20,430 bases of DNA from DMER64 sp964554535. GTDB taxonomy: Bacteria > Bacteroidota > Bacteroidia > Bacteroidales > UBA932. The DNA lies in the NCBI GenBank assembly GCA_964554535.1, contig CAZKPB010000030.1, forward strand, positions 1 to 20,430, read 5' to 3'. The translations under genes were made by a program, and so were the position numbers. The notes under the pieces are model-generated. The model ran no database searches. It was given only the letters and a program-made list of their open reading frames with translations, and had not been told where the DNA came from. Below, in pieces: positions 7,523 to 14,460 of this stretch; the first letter of the stretch is position 1; the number at the start of each line of letters is the position of its first letter.

Positions 7523-8071
7523 ATGAAACGAATTTTTACATGCCTGATTGCCTTACTCTGTGTAATTACCGGTATGGCACAAAACAACTCTAAATCAATG
7601 GAAAAGAAAGTACTGGTGGCGTATTATTCCGCCACGGGAACCACAAAGGCAAAGGCCGAGGCATTAGCCCGTGCGGTGGATGCCACGCTGTACGAAATCA
7701 CCCCGGAGGCAAAATACACCCCGGAAGACCTGGACTGGCGCAACAAAAACAGCCGCAGCAGCAAGGAAATGACAAATGCCGAGAGTCGCCCCCCTCTTGG
7801 CGGAACCAGGATAAACGCCAATGAATACGACGTCATCTTCATTGGTTTCCCTATCTGGTGGGACCTCTGTCCGCGCGTAGTGAACACCTGGATTGAAAGT
7901 CAGAATCTCAAGGGCAAGACCGTCTTTCCGTTTGCCACATCGGGCAGCTCCGACATCAGCAACAGCCAGAAAGACCTCCGCCGGCTCTATCCTGACGTCA
8001 ACTGGCAAGAGGGCAAACTGCTTAACGGATCTGAAGAAGAGGCCGCTTCCTGGATAAAATCCGTGCGGTAA
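7523..8071 (+). CDS. Exported flavodoxin-family protein
   Basis: A 182-residue protein. Residues 1-20 form a cleavable signal peptide ending in G-M-A-Q, typical of Bacteroidetes export. The flavodoxin core follows: V-L-V-A-Y-Y-S-A-T-G-T-T (30-41) is the first strand and the phosphate-binding loop for FMN, and F-I-G-F-P-I-W-W (106-113) is the loop that stacks on the flavin. It is expected to bind FMN and carry one or two electrons; its partners are unknown. An internal ATG at residue 26 could produce a cytosolic form lacking the signal. Its stop codon touches the start of the next gene with no gap, so the two are certainly in one operon. Confidence 0.88.
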   Translation: MKRIFTCLIALLCVITGMAQNNSKSMEKKVLVAYYSATGTTKAKAEALARAVDATLYEITPEAKYTPEDLDWRNKNSRSSKEMTNAESRPPLGGTRINANEYDVIFIGFPIWWDLCPRVVNTWIESQNLKGKTVFPFATSGSSDISNSQKDLRRLYPDVNWQEGKLLNGSEEEAASWIKSVR

Positions 8072-9409
8072 ATGAAGATTCGTTTTTTAAGATGGTTCCC
8101 GAGCGTTCTTGCCGCCATTATTTTGTGCGCACCTGTTTCCTGTTCTCATGGTGACCATTCCACTGAGAACCGGAGGGTGGAGGTGGCGCCACGGAAGGGC
8201 GGGAAGGCGTTTGTGCGGTTTGTGTCGGCCAATGCGGTTCCCTTGTCTTTGGAGAAAGCTCCGGCTCTTTTTGGAGAGGCCGTGGGCTCGGCAAAGTACG
8301 TTGCTCTGAGCGAGGCGGTCCATAACGGAAAAGAGTCTTTGGAAACCAACGTGCGTTTGATTGAGTACTTGATTCAACAGAAAGGCTTTACTATAGTGGC
8401 GCTGGAGAGTGCGCTACCGGAATCGCGTCTGGTGAATGATTATATCCTTGGCAGGAATGATGCTTCCAAAGACGCGCTGCTTAAGAGTCTGGACGGAAGA
8501 TACCGCTGGCAGGAATTCTTTCAGTTAGTGGAATGGATGAGGGAATACAACACCACTCATGATAAGAAAGTGCAGCTGCTGGGGCTGGATATCACCGGCT
8601 TTTACCAGAGCCTTTCCTACGCGCTGGACAGGTTGCGCTCTTATATGGTACAGTCAGACAAGTCTTTTGCAGATTATGTTGATGACCGGTTCGGGGAGGT
8701 GCTTAGAGACCCGGGGGCGGTGCAGGAAGATGTATTTGCCTATTATAGAAACGACCTGTCATTGGAAAGCATCATCGGGCTGCGTCAACTGGCCGTTATG
8801 GCAGTGGAAAGGATAGAAGCTAAAGAAGAGATGTATGTCAGTGCTTTAGGCGTTACGGAATATCAGTGGTGCCGGCGGACAGCCATCAACCTGCTGCAGA
8901 CCCTGCGCTTCTATGACGAATTCAGGGATTACGGGAAAGACTACGGTTTGTCCTATGGGGCCAACGGCAGGGAACTGGCCATGAAGGACAATTTTGAATG
9001 GATTCTGGAAATGAATTCGGATGCCAAAGTGGTGATGATAGACCATATTTACCACACCAGAACCCGGGTGCGTCATTTTGGAGAATATGAGTATATTATC
9101 TCCTTCGGAACGCTGCTCAGGGGAATGTACGGAGATGATTTCTATTCCACAGGCTGTGTGTACAAGTCTGTATATGAAAGCAAGCACGTCATAGAAGAAG
9201 GGGATCTGGCCTATGTGCTGGACAAGACGGGAAAGTCCGACTTCTTTATTGACCTTCGCAAGGGAAGGGAGATGGCCCGGTTGAAACCTTACCTTTCTTC
9301 GGAAGTGCTTATTTGGGAATATGACGACCCCCTCCAATTCGCTTTAGATGAATTTGACGGCTATATATTCTATGATACAATTACGGCTCCTGCTGCTTTG
9401 GAGGATTGA
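8072..9409 (+). CDS. Erythromycin-esterase-like lipoprotein
   Basis: A 445-residue protein of the erythromycin esterase (Ere) family. The N-terminus is a signal sequence with a possible lipid-anchored C24 (P-V-S-C, a non-ideal lipobox). The Ere signature G-E-A-x-H-G appears here as S-E81-A-V-H84-N; it is followed by V-A-L-E112-S (second conserved Glu) and a late histidine motif V-M-I-D-H325-I-Y-H328. The active-site His and Glu residues are therefore largely kept, but the Gly residues around the first motif are changed. True Ere enzymes open the macrolide lactone in the cytoplasm; an exported, divergent member more likely hydrolyses another ester. I would not call it a macrolide-resistance gene. 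The gene begins on the base after the flavodoxin stop. Confidence 0.8.
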   Translation: MKIRFLRWFPSVLAAIILCAPVSCSHGDHSTENRRVEVAPRKGGKAFVRFVSANAVPLSLEKAPALFGEAVGSAKYVALSEAVHNGKESLETNVRLIEYLIQQKGFTIVALESALPESRLVNDYILGRNDASKDALLKSLDGRYRWQEFFQLVEWMREYNTTHDKKVQLLGLDITGFYQSLSYALDRLRSYMVQSDKSFADYVDDRFGEVLRDPGAVQEDVFAYYRNDLSLESIIGLRQLAVMAVERIEAKEEMYVSALGVTEYQWCRRTAINLLQTLRFYDEFRDYGKDYGLSYGANGRELAMKDNFEWILEMNSDAKVVMIDHIYHTRTRVRHFGEYEYIISFGTLLRGMYGDDFYSTGCVYKSVYESKHVIEEGDLAYVLDKTGKSDFFIDLRKGREMARLKPYLSSEVLIWEYDDPLQFALDEFDGYIFYDTITAPAALED

Positions 9410-9503
9410 GCGTCACCTTGGGCTAATACGAGCAAAAACTGAGGAAATTTTCAAAAATATATACATACCCACTTAACAACTATCTCTAAATAGAACTTAT
9501 GAT

Positions 9504-10547
9504 TTATTTATAAGGGAACCATTTGCGCGTATTATTAGCAATCTTCACCAGCATCAACATCACCGGCACTTCTACCAACACACCGACAACCGTTGCCAAT
9601 GCGGCACCTGATTGCAAGCCGAATAAAGAGATGGCTACCGCAACAGCCAATTCAAAGAAGTTGCTGGCACCGATCATCCCTGCCGGAGCGGCAATCGAGT
9701 AGGGCAGCTTCCACCACTTAGCCCATCCGTAGGCTACAAAGAAGATGATGAAGGTCTGCAAAATGAGTGGAACAGCTATCAGGAGGATATGCAAAGGGTT
9801 ATTCAGAATGGTATTTCCCTGGAACGAGAACAGAATGATCAGCGTAAGCAATAATCCGGCTATGGTGTAGTTGTCAAATTTACGCACAAACACCTTGTTG
9901 AAATAATCTGCTCCCTTGCGTCGGGTTACCGTCATTCGGGTGATGATGCCCGCAGAAAGTGGGATAACGACAAAAAGAATGACCGACAGCAATAGCGTGT
10001 CCAAGGGGATGGTTATGCCTCCGATTCCCAATAGGAACGCCACTATAGGGGCAAATGCCACCAATATGATCAGGTCGTTCACCGCCACTTGTACCAGGGT
10101 GTATGCTGCATCTCCTTTTGTGAGGTAACTCCAGACAAATACCATAGCCGTACAGGGGGCAGCTCCCAGAAGAACCGCCCCCGCCAGGTATTCTTTAGCC
10201 AATGCTGCAGAAATGAATGATTTGAAGACAATATAGAAGAACACATACGCTATGGCGAACATCGTAAAGGGTTTGATGAGCCAGTTGGTGATGCAGGTGA
10301 TGAGAATTCCTTTGGGACGTTTCCCCACATTTCTGACGCTTTGAAAATCCACCTTAAGCATCATGGGGTATATCATGATCCATATCAGGAGGGCAACTGG
10401 CAGGGACACGTTAGCGTACTCAAATTTGCTCAGTGTCTGAGGAATTACGGGTATCCAACGGCCAATGGCGATTCCTATGATGATGCACAGGGCTACCCAG
10501 AGGGTCAGGTATTTTTCAAAAAATCCGATTCCTTGTTTCTTTTCCAT
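9504..10547 (-). CDS. acr3: Acr3-family arsenite efflux permease
   Basis: A 347-residue inner-membrane protein with about ten hydrophobic segments, the length and layout of bacterial Acr3 (also called ArsB in many annotations). The signature G-A-A-P-C132-T-A-M-V-F-V-W-S contains the cysteine needed for arsenite transport, and N-F-F-E299-L-A carries the conserved membrane glutamate. It exports As(III), and perhaps Sb(III), using the proton gradient, or using ATP when coupled to ArsA. It is the last gene of the arsenic operon and starts 4 bases after the arsA stop, consistent with a working ArsA-Acr3 pump. The gap to the convergent esterase gene (9410-9503) shows no clear terminator hairpin. 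Confidence 0.95.
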   Translation of the reverse strand: MEKKQGIGFFEKYLTLWVALCIIIGIAIGRWIPVIPQTLSKFEYANVSLPVALLIWIMIYPMMLKVDFQSVRNVGKRPKGILITCITNWLIKPFTMFAIAYVFFYIVFKSFISAALAKEYLAGAVLLGAAPCTAMVFVWSYLTKGDAAYTLVQVAVNDLIILVAFAPIVAFLLGIGGITIPLDTLLLSVILFVVIPLSAGIITRMTVTRRKGADYFNKVFVRKFDNYTIAGLLLTLIILFSFQGNTILNNPLHILLIAVPLILQTFIIFFVAYGWAKWWKLPYSIAAPAGMIGASNFFELAVAVAISLFGLQSGAALATVVGVLVEVPVMLMLVKIANNTRKWFPYK

Positions 10548-10551
10548 ATTC

Positions 10552-12267
10552 TTATTCTTTTTTCCAAGCGAGTAGGGCTACATTTCCTTGTGACAGTTCT
10601 TCCACTTTCTTTATCCATGCCCATTCGGTCCGGGCTTTTGCCTGAAGAAATGGGTTGGTGGTTCTTGTCATTGAAAGGCAGGAGTTCACTATCCACCATT
10701 TATTGTGGATTCCGGCGCGATGCAAGTCTTTCTGAAGCCTTTGCGCTTCATAAACCGGAGTGGCTTCCGGCAGGGTGACTATCACCACTTCCGTCTCTTC
10801 AGGGTTTCTCAGCCTCGGCAATAATTTTTTGACGGATTCCGGGATGGAGCCTCCGTGGGTCCGCTCCACCTCTTTATGGTAGCTTTGCGTAGCATCCAAC
10901 AGCAATAAGGTGTGTCCTGTCGGGGCGGTGTCTATTACCACGACCTCTGTCTCGGCTTTGTCCACTATCTGGGCAAATGCCCTGAATACAGCTATTTCCT
11001 GAGTACAGGGCGAGCGCAAATCCTCTTCTATATACTCCATATCTTCGGCGGTCATCGTCTCAGAGGCTTTGGCACGAACTTCATTTTTGTATTGTTCAAG
11101 AACTTCGGCTTCATCTATGCGGCTGACTTCTATGCCGGAGTCAAGGGCGAGGGGGTAGTTAAGGTGGTTTGCCGGGTCAGTGGTGGTAAGGTGCACTTTG
11201 GCTCCGAGGCGGGTCAGCTTGATGGCAATCTCCGTGGCCAAAGTGGTTTTTCCGACTCCTCCTTTCCCCATAGTGAATATTACCTTTTTGCCGGAGTCAA
11301 AAAGGTCTTTTACCAAATCGTCCATGTTTTTGGAATCAGGGATAGGGGTGTAAGGAATGTTTTCTTCCAAGCTGTCGCCCTTTAGCATCCGTCTGACATT
11401 GGCTATGTCAGAGAGGTCGTATGACCTTAAGGGAATAAAATAAGTCGGATAATCCTGCAGTTCTTGGGGAATGTGATTAAGGGCGGATTGCTGCCGCTCA
11501 TATATCTGGCAGGAAACGCTGTCGTTTGGGTCCACTTGCTTCAAAAGTCCGTTGATGATTAGAATCTGGTTCTTTATCCCCAGCAATGTCAACTCATGCG
11601 ATGAACGGGCGGCTTCTTTCAAGGGTGCCGTTTCCGGGCGGCTGACTAATACCAGCCGTGTAGCTTTTGCATCAGATAAGGTCGTTACAGCCTGTTTGTA
11701 GATGCCTTTCCTTTCTTCCAATCCTGATAACTGCCCCAGACAGGAGGCGCCGTGGGTGCTCTCGCTGATAAAGGTGCTCCAGGCAGAAGGAAGTTGAAGC
11801 ATCCTCAGAGTGTGCCCCGTGGGGGCTGTGTCAAAAAGGATATGGTCGTATTCTTTTGATTTTTCCTCATCCGTTATGAAATCGGAAAACTCGTTGAAAG
11901 CTGCAATTTCCACGGTGCAGGAGCCTGATAGCTGCTCTTCCATATTTTGGATGACACTTACAGGCAGCTGGCCGCGGAAAGGGGAGATGACACGTTCCCT
12001 ATATGCTGCCGCGGCTTGTTCAGGATCCAGGTTCACCACTGTCAATCCGGGGACTTCTTTAATGTCCGTACCGTGACCGTTCAGTGTCTGATTAAAGACA
12101 TCCTGCAGGTTGGAAGCCGGGTCGGTGCTGATAAGAAGTATTTTCTTCCCGTTATCAGCCAACCCTATGGCCGAGGCACATGCGATTGAGGTTTTTCCTA
12201 CACCTCCTTTTCCGGTGAAGAACAGGTATTTGGTCAGTTCGGTCTCTTTAATGTCAAATACTTTCAT
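10552..12267 (-). CDS. arsA: ArsA arsenite-stimulated ATPase
   Basis: A 571-residue tandem ATPase of the ArsA/GET3 family, full length. Each half has a P-loop (G-K-G-G-V-G-K-T at 19-26 and 334-341) and the family signal D-T-A-P-T-G-H-T (146-153 and 446-453). The three cysteines that bind As(III) in the well-studied R773 enzyme have clear counterparts: C117 (G-S-C-T-V-E-I-A), C176 (H-G-A-S-C-L-G) and C421 (S-P-C-T-Q-E-I-A). It binds As(III) handed over by ArsD and drives efflux through the permease. It lies between arsD (7-base gap) and acr3 (4-base gap). Nothing looks damaged. Confidence 0.97.
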   Translation of the reverse strand: MKVFDIKETELTKYLFFTGKGGVGKTSIACASAIGLADNGKKILLISTDPASNLQDVFNQTLNGHGTDIKEVPGLTVVNLDPEQAAAAYRERVISPFRGQLPVSVIQNMEEQLSGSCTVEIAAFNEFSDFITDEEKSKEYDHILFDTAPTGHTLRMLQLPSAWSTFISESTHGASCLGQLSGLEERKGIYKQAVTTLSDAKATRLVLVSRPETAPLKEAARSSHELTLLGIKNQILIINGLLKQVDPNDSVSCQIYERQQSALNHIPQELQDYPTYFIPLRSYDLSDIANVRRMLKGDSLEENIPYTPIPDSKNMDDLVKDLFDSGKKVIFTMGKGGVGKTTLATEIAIKLTRLGAKVHLTTTDPANHLNYPLALDSGIEVSRIDEAEVLEQYKNEVRAKASETMTAEDMEYIEEDLRSPCTQEIAVFRAFAQIVDKAETEVVVIDTAPTGHTLLLLDATQSYHKEVERTHGGSIPESVKKLLPRLRNPEETEVVIVTLPEATPVYEAQRLQKDLHRAGIHNKWWIVNSCLSMTRTTNPFLQAKARTEWAWIKKVEELSQGNVALLAWKKE

Positions 12268-12274
12268 TTGAATG

Positions 12275-12607
12275 TCATTTATTGATTACAGGGACGAAGT
12301 CAAGGTTTATTCCGGTCCATTCGCTTATCTGCCCGGTGGTGGGATAGGTTTGCGTGACGGCTACCAGGCCGTCAACCAATGTGATGGGAAGCGCTTCGGC
12401 TCCGTGTGCTTTCAGGTATTCGTTTACTGTCTTGTTGGACACATAAGCTTGCGGTTCATCCCGCAGGTTATGACGTGTTACGGATATCCCTTTTTTCTTC
12501 AAATAATCTACGACTACGGCTATACGCATCAGTTCAGGGTTGATGTTTGTGCCGCACAGACCAGTCGGGCAGCACATGGCCGGGTCAAAAATTTCGATGG
12601 TTTTCAT
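12275..12607 (-). CDS. arsD: ArsD arsenic metallochaperone
   Basis: A 110-residue cytoplasmic protein. The As(III)-binding cysteines C12, C13 and C18 (M-C-C-P-T-G-L-C) sit at exactly the positions known from characterised ArsD. The conserved A-L-P-I-T-L-V-D-G block follows in the second half. It carries As(III) to ArsA and raises the ATPase's affinity. I chose the ATG at 12607, since the longer frame runs back into arsG and the family begins M-K-x-I-x-I-F-D-P. Extra C-terminal cysteine pairs found in some ArsD proteins are absent. Confidence 0.96.
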   Translation of the reverse strand: MKTIEIFDPAMCCPTGLCGTNINPELMRIAVVVDYLKKKGISVTRHNLRDEPQAYVSNKTVNEYLKAHGAEALPITLVDGLVAVTQTYPTTGQISEWTGINLDFVPVINK

Positions 12608-12630
12608 AATATTGTGAGTTTGTTTGTTCT

Positions 12631-13338
12631 TTATAGATAGATGGTGAAGGCATAATAGATGCCGACAGCGATACATAACAGACCTGCTATGGCATTGAGC
12701 CATTTCTGAAATGTCTTTACTTTTCCATAAAAGCTGCCGATACTGCCCACGCTGTAGGCTAATATCCATGCTGCGATTATTACCGGAAGTCCTGTGGCTA
12801 TGGCATAAACAAGTGGAAGCAGATAACCCGCTGTAGCGTTGACTGACATCGGAATCAACATTCCAAAGAAAAATACGCCGCTTGTAGGACAGAATGCAAG
12901 GGAAAACAGGACACCCAACAGAAATGCCTCAAAGCCGCCTCTGCTTTTAATTGCCTTTTCATCAAATTTATATCCGACTGAGGGCAGTTTTATCTTATCG
13001 GCAAAAAGAATGAGAACTCCTACAAGCAACAGCACTATTGGAAGGAGCCTTTCTCCGTGTTCGGCTACGCTTTTCTGAATTCCGAATATGCTCATTCCTC
13101 CCTTTAGAAAAAAGATCAGAAGTGCTCCGAGCAGCGTATAGGTGAAGACTCTTCCAAATGTATAGAGTATCCCTCGCCATAGTGCGCTTCTCGGGTTTTC
13201 AATCTCTTTGCCGATATATCCGACTGCCGTTATGTTTGTTGCAAGAGGGCAGGGGCTTATCGCAGTTAGTATCCCGAGCAGGAAAGCAGCTATTAACGGT
13301 GTGGTGGTGCTATCTAATAGTGACTGGATATACTCCAT
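12631..13338 (-). CDS. arsG: ArsG-family membrane protein (CcdA/DsbD-like)
   Basis: A 235-residue membrane protein with about six hydrophobic segments. It belongs to the family labelled aromatic aminobenzylarsenical efflux permease ArsG. Two membrane cysteines stand out: C30 in A-I-S-P-C-P-L-A-T-N and C150 in A-F-C-P-T-S-G. This is the paired Cys-Pro pattern of the CcdA/DsbD superfamily, whose members pass electrons across the membrane by thiol exchange. Whether this protein exports reduced aromatic arsenicals, as its family name says, or shuttles reducing power between the thioredoxins ArsE and ArsF cannot be decided from sequence. It starts 3 bases after the arsF stop and is in the middle of the operon. 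Confidence 0.88.
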   Translation of the reverse strand: MEYIQSLLDSTTTPLIAAFLLGILTAISPCPLATNITAVGYIGKEIENPRSALWRGILYTFGRVFTYTLLGALLIFFLKGGMSIFGIQKSVAEHGERLLPIVLLLVGVLILFADKIKLPSVGYKFDEKAIKSRGGFEAFLLGVLFSLAFCPTSGVFFFGMLIPMSVNATAGYLLPLVYAIATGLPVIIAAWILAYSVGSIGSFYGKVKTFQKWLNAIAGLLCIAVGIYYAFTIYL

Positions 13339-13341
13339 ATA

Positions 13342-13755
13342 TTATAATAGTATGCTGATTTCTTCTTTTAGTTTGGTCTTGAACACTTCAGGTTGATTTT
13401 TTGCATAGGAGAATCCCATGTCTGTAAGATTCACCGTCTTTCCGCCATAGTCCAAGATTAGTGAAGACCACGTTACTTCATATTTGTCGGCAATTTTTTC
13501 TCCTTCAGGGGTGGAGATGTCAATGATTTGAAACGATATAATACCGTTTCCCATCTGGGTTTTGTAGTCTGATTCCAATACATCTTTGGTCAGCGCTTCG
13601 ATGCTGCGGCAAGTAACGCAGCGCTGTTTCCTATGAAAATATAGGACTTGAAGTTCGGAATTAGTGCTGGTTTTGGCCTTGGTTTTTGGAGATTGGGCAT
13701 ATCCGCATGATGTTACGGAAATAAAGGTCAGTAGGATTACGATTAGCTTTTTCAT
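13342..13755 (-). CDS. arsF: ArsF-family thioredoxin-fold lipoprotein
   Basis: A 137-residue protein of the family named nitrophenyl compound nitroreductase subunit ArsF. The signal peptide carries a good lipobox (V-T-S-C17), which would place it outside the cytoplasmic membrane. The mature part has a thioredoxin-like strand L-Q-V-L-Y-F-H, a redox pair C46-V-T-C49 and a later S-L-I-L-D-Y-G-G strand. The family name links it to reduction of nitroaromatic arsenicals such as roxarsone; no flavin-binding nitroreductase domain is visible, so the chemistry is more likely thiol-based. It lies 5 bases after the arsE-like gene and 3 before arsG. Confidence 0.85.
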   Translation of the reverse strand: MKKLIVILLTFISVTSCGYAQSPKTKAKTSTNSELQVLYFHRKQRCVTCRSIEALTKDVLESDYKTQMGNGIISFQIIDISTPEGEKIADKYEVTWSSLILDYGGKTVNLTDMGFSYAKNQPEVFKTKLKEEISILL

Positions 13756-13760
13756 TAGGG

Positions 13761-14000
13761 TTATTTCTGTAGTTCGGTTAATAATTCTTTTACTTGTGTT
13801 AATGACAGGGTCCCTTTTGCAAGCACTCTTTCATCAGCAACGATAGCCGGCAGGGTCATCACTTGGTAGTTCATTATATTTATCAGATCTTCTTCCTTTA
13901 TCACTTCAGCATCAAGGCCAAGTTCTTGTACTGCTTGGGTTACTGTCTGGTAGAGGGTTTTGCATCGCGAACACCCTGTTCCCAAGATTTTGATTATCAT
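13761..14000 (-). CDS. Small thioredoxin-fold protein, ArsE-like
   Basis: A 79-residue cytoplasmic protein of the small redox-active-disulfide / thioredoxin family. It opens with M-I-I-K-I-L-G-T-G-C10-S-R-C13-K, the usual strand and CxxC active site, and has T-L-P-A-I-V, the cis-Pro strand. Given its place before arsF and arsG, it is the likely counterpart of ArsE. The start at 14000 is preferred over 14123 because the longer frame runs back through the intergenic operator into arsR and the family begins just before the first strand. An ArsR-type operator lies 44 bases upstream. Confidence 0.88.
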   Translation of the reverse strand: MIIKILGTGCSRCKTLYQTVTQAVQELGLDAEVIKEEDLINIMNYQVMTLPAIVADERVLAKGTLSLTQVKELLTELQK

Positions 14001-14043
14001 TTCTTCTTTTAGTTTTAATAAGTTTATTATGGTTAGTGTTAGT

Positions 14044-14063
14044 TGTTCGCAAAACCACGAACA
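14044..14063 (-). promoter_or_regulatory. Third ArsR-type operator, between arsR and arsE-like gene
   Basis: TGTTCG (14044-14049) and CGAACA (14058-14063) are inverted with the same 8-base spacer as the two stronger sites. On the minus strand the spacer reads TGGTTTTG, one base off TAnnTTTG, and no TTTG -33 element is present at 19 bases. It may be a weak internal promoter under ArsR control, or an ArsR roadblock inside the operon. Confidence 0.6.
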
Positions 14064-14082
14064 TATAATTCGAAAAAAAAGG

Positions 14083-14400
14083 TCATTTACAACAACCTTC
14101 CTTTTTACAGGCACAGTCTTCAAAGAATTCCGCGAACACCAGCTTGGCGAATTTCCAATTTTCTCGATTGATGCAGTACTTGACTTTGGGAGCTTCGATT
14201 TCTCCCTGTATGAGTCCTGCCTCTTTGAGCTCTTTTAGATGCTGAGATACCGTGGCTTTGGCAATGGGAAGTTCTTCGTGTATATCACCGAAATAGCAAG
14301 TTTCCTGATTTGCCAAAAAACGCAGTATTTGAACACGAGTAGGGTGCCCAAGAGCCTTCGCGAAACGAGCAATTTGTTCGTTGTCAGTGTTTTGTTTCAT
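14083..14400 (-). CDS. arsR: ArsR/SmtB-family arsenic-responsive repressor
   Basis: A 105-residue winged-helix repressor. Residues 10-70 show the ArsR fold: A-L-G-H-P-T-R-V-Q-I-L-R-F-L, then the recognition helix K-A-T-V-S-Q-H-L-K-E-L-K-E-A-G-L. The classic ELCVCDL metal motif is not kept; only C35 (E-T-C-Y-F-G-D) remains there. Other cysteines are C76 and a C-terminal cluster C96, C98, C103, C104, so the As(III) site may be formed by C35 with C76 or the tail. It should release DNA when arsenite binds. An operator with its own promoter lies 13 bases upstream, so it represses itself and the operon behind it. Confidence 0.95.
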   Translation of the reverse strand: MKQNTDNEQIARFAKALGHPTRVQILRFLANQETCYFGDIHEELPIAKATVSQHLKELKEAGLIQGEIEAPKVKYCINRENWKFAKLVFAEFFEDCACKKEGCCK

Positions 14401-14413
14401 AACATTTCTTTAA

Positions 14414-14454
14414 ATATTGTTCGCAAATATACGAACAATATCGGACTATACAAA
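14414..14454 (-). promoter_or_regulatory. arsR promoter wrapped by ArsR operator
   Basis: The inverted repeat ATATTGTTCG (14414-14423) / CGAACAATAT (14432-14441) has 10-base arms and an 8-base spacer. On the minus strand the spacer is TATATTTG, a perfect -7 box, and TTTG (14451-14454) lies exactly 19 bases upstream as the -33 element. Bound ArsR would cover the -7 box and the transcription start just before the arsR ATG. Confidence 0.9.
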
Positions 14455-14460
14455 TCGGGA

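Noticed and set aside
8072..9409. Macrolide-resistance esterase
   Set aside because: The family signature is altered and the protein carries an export signal; resistance cannot be claimed.
12272..12640. Plus-strand frame opposite arsD
   Set aside because: Exact shadow of arsD, which has the C12/C13/C18 signature.
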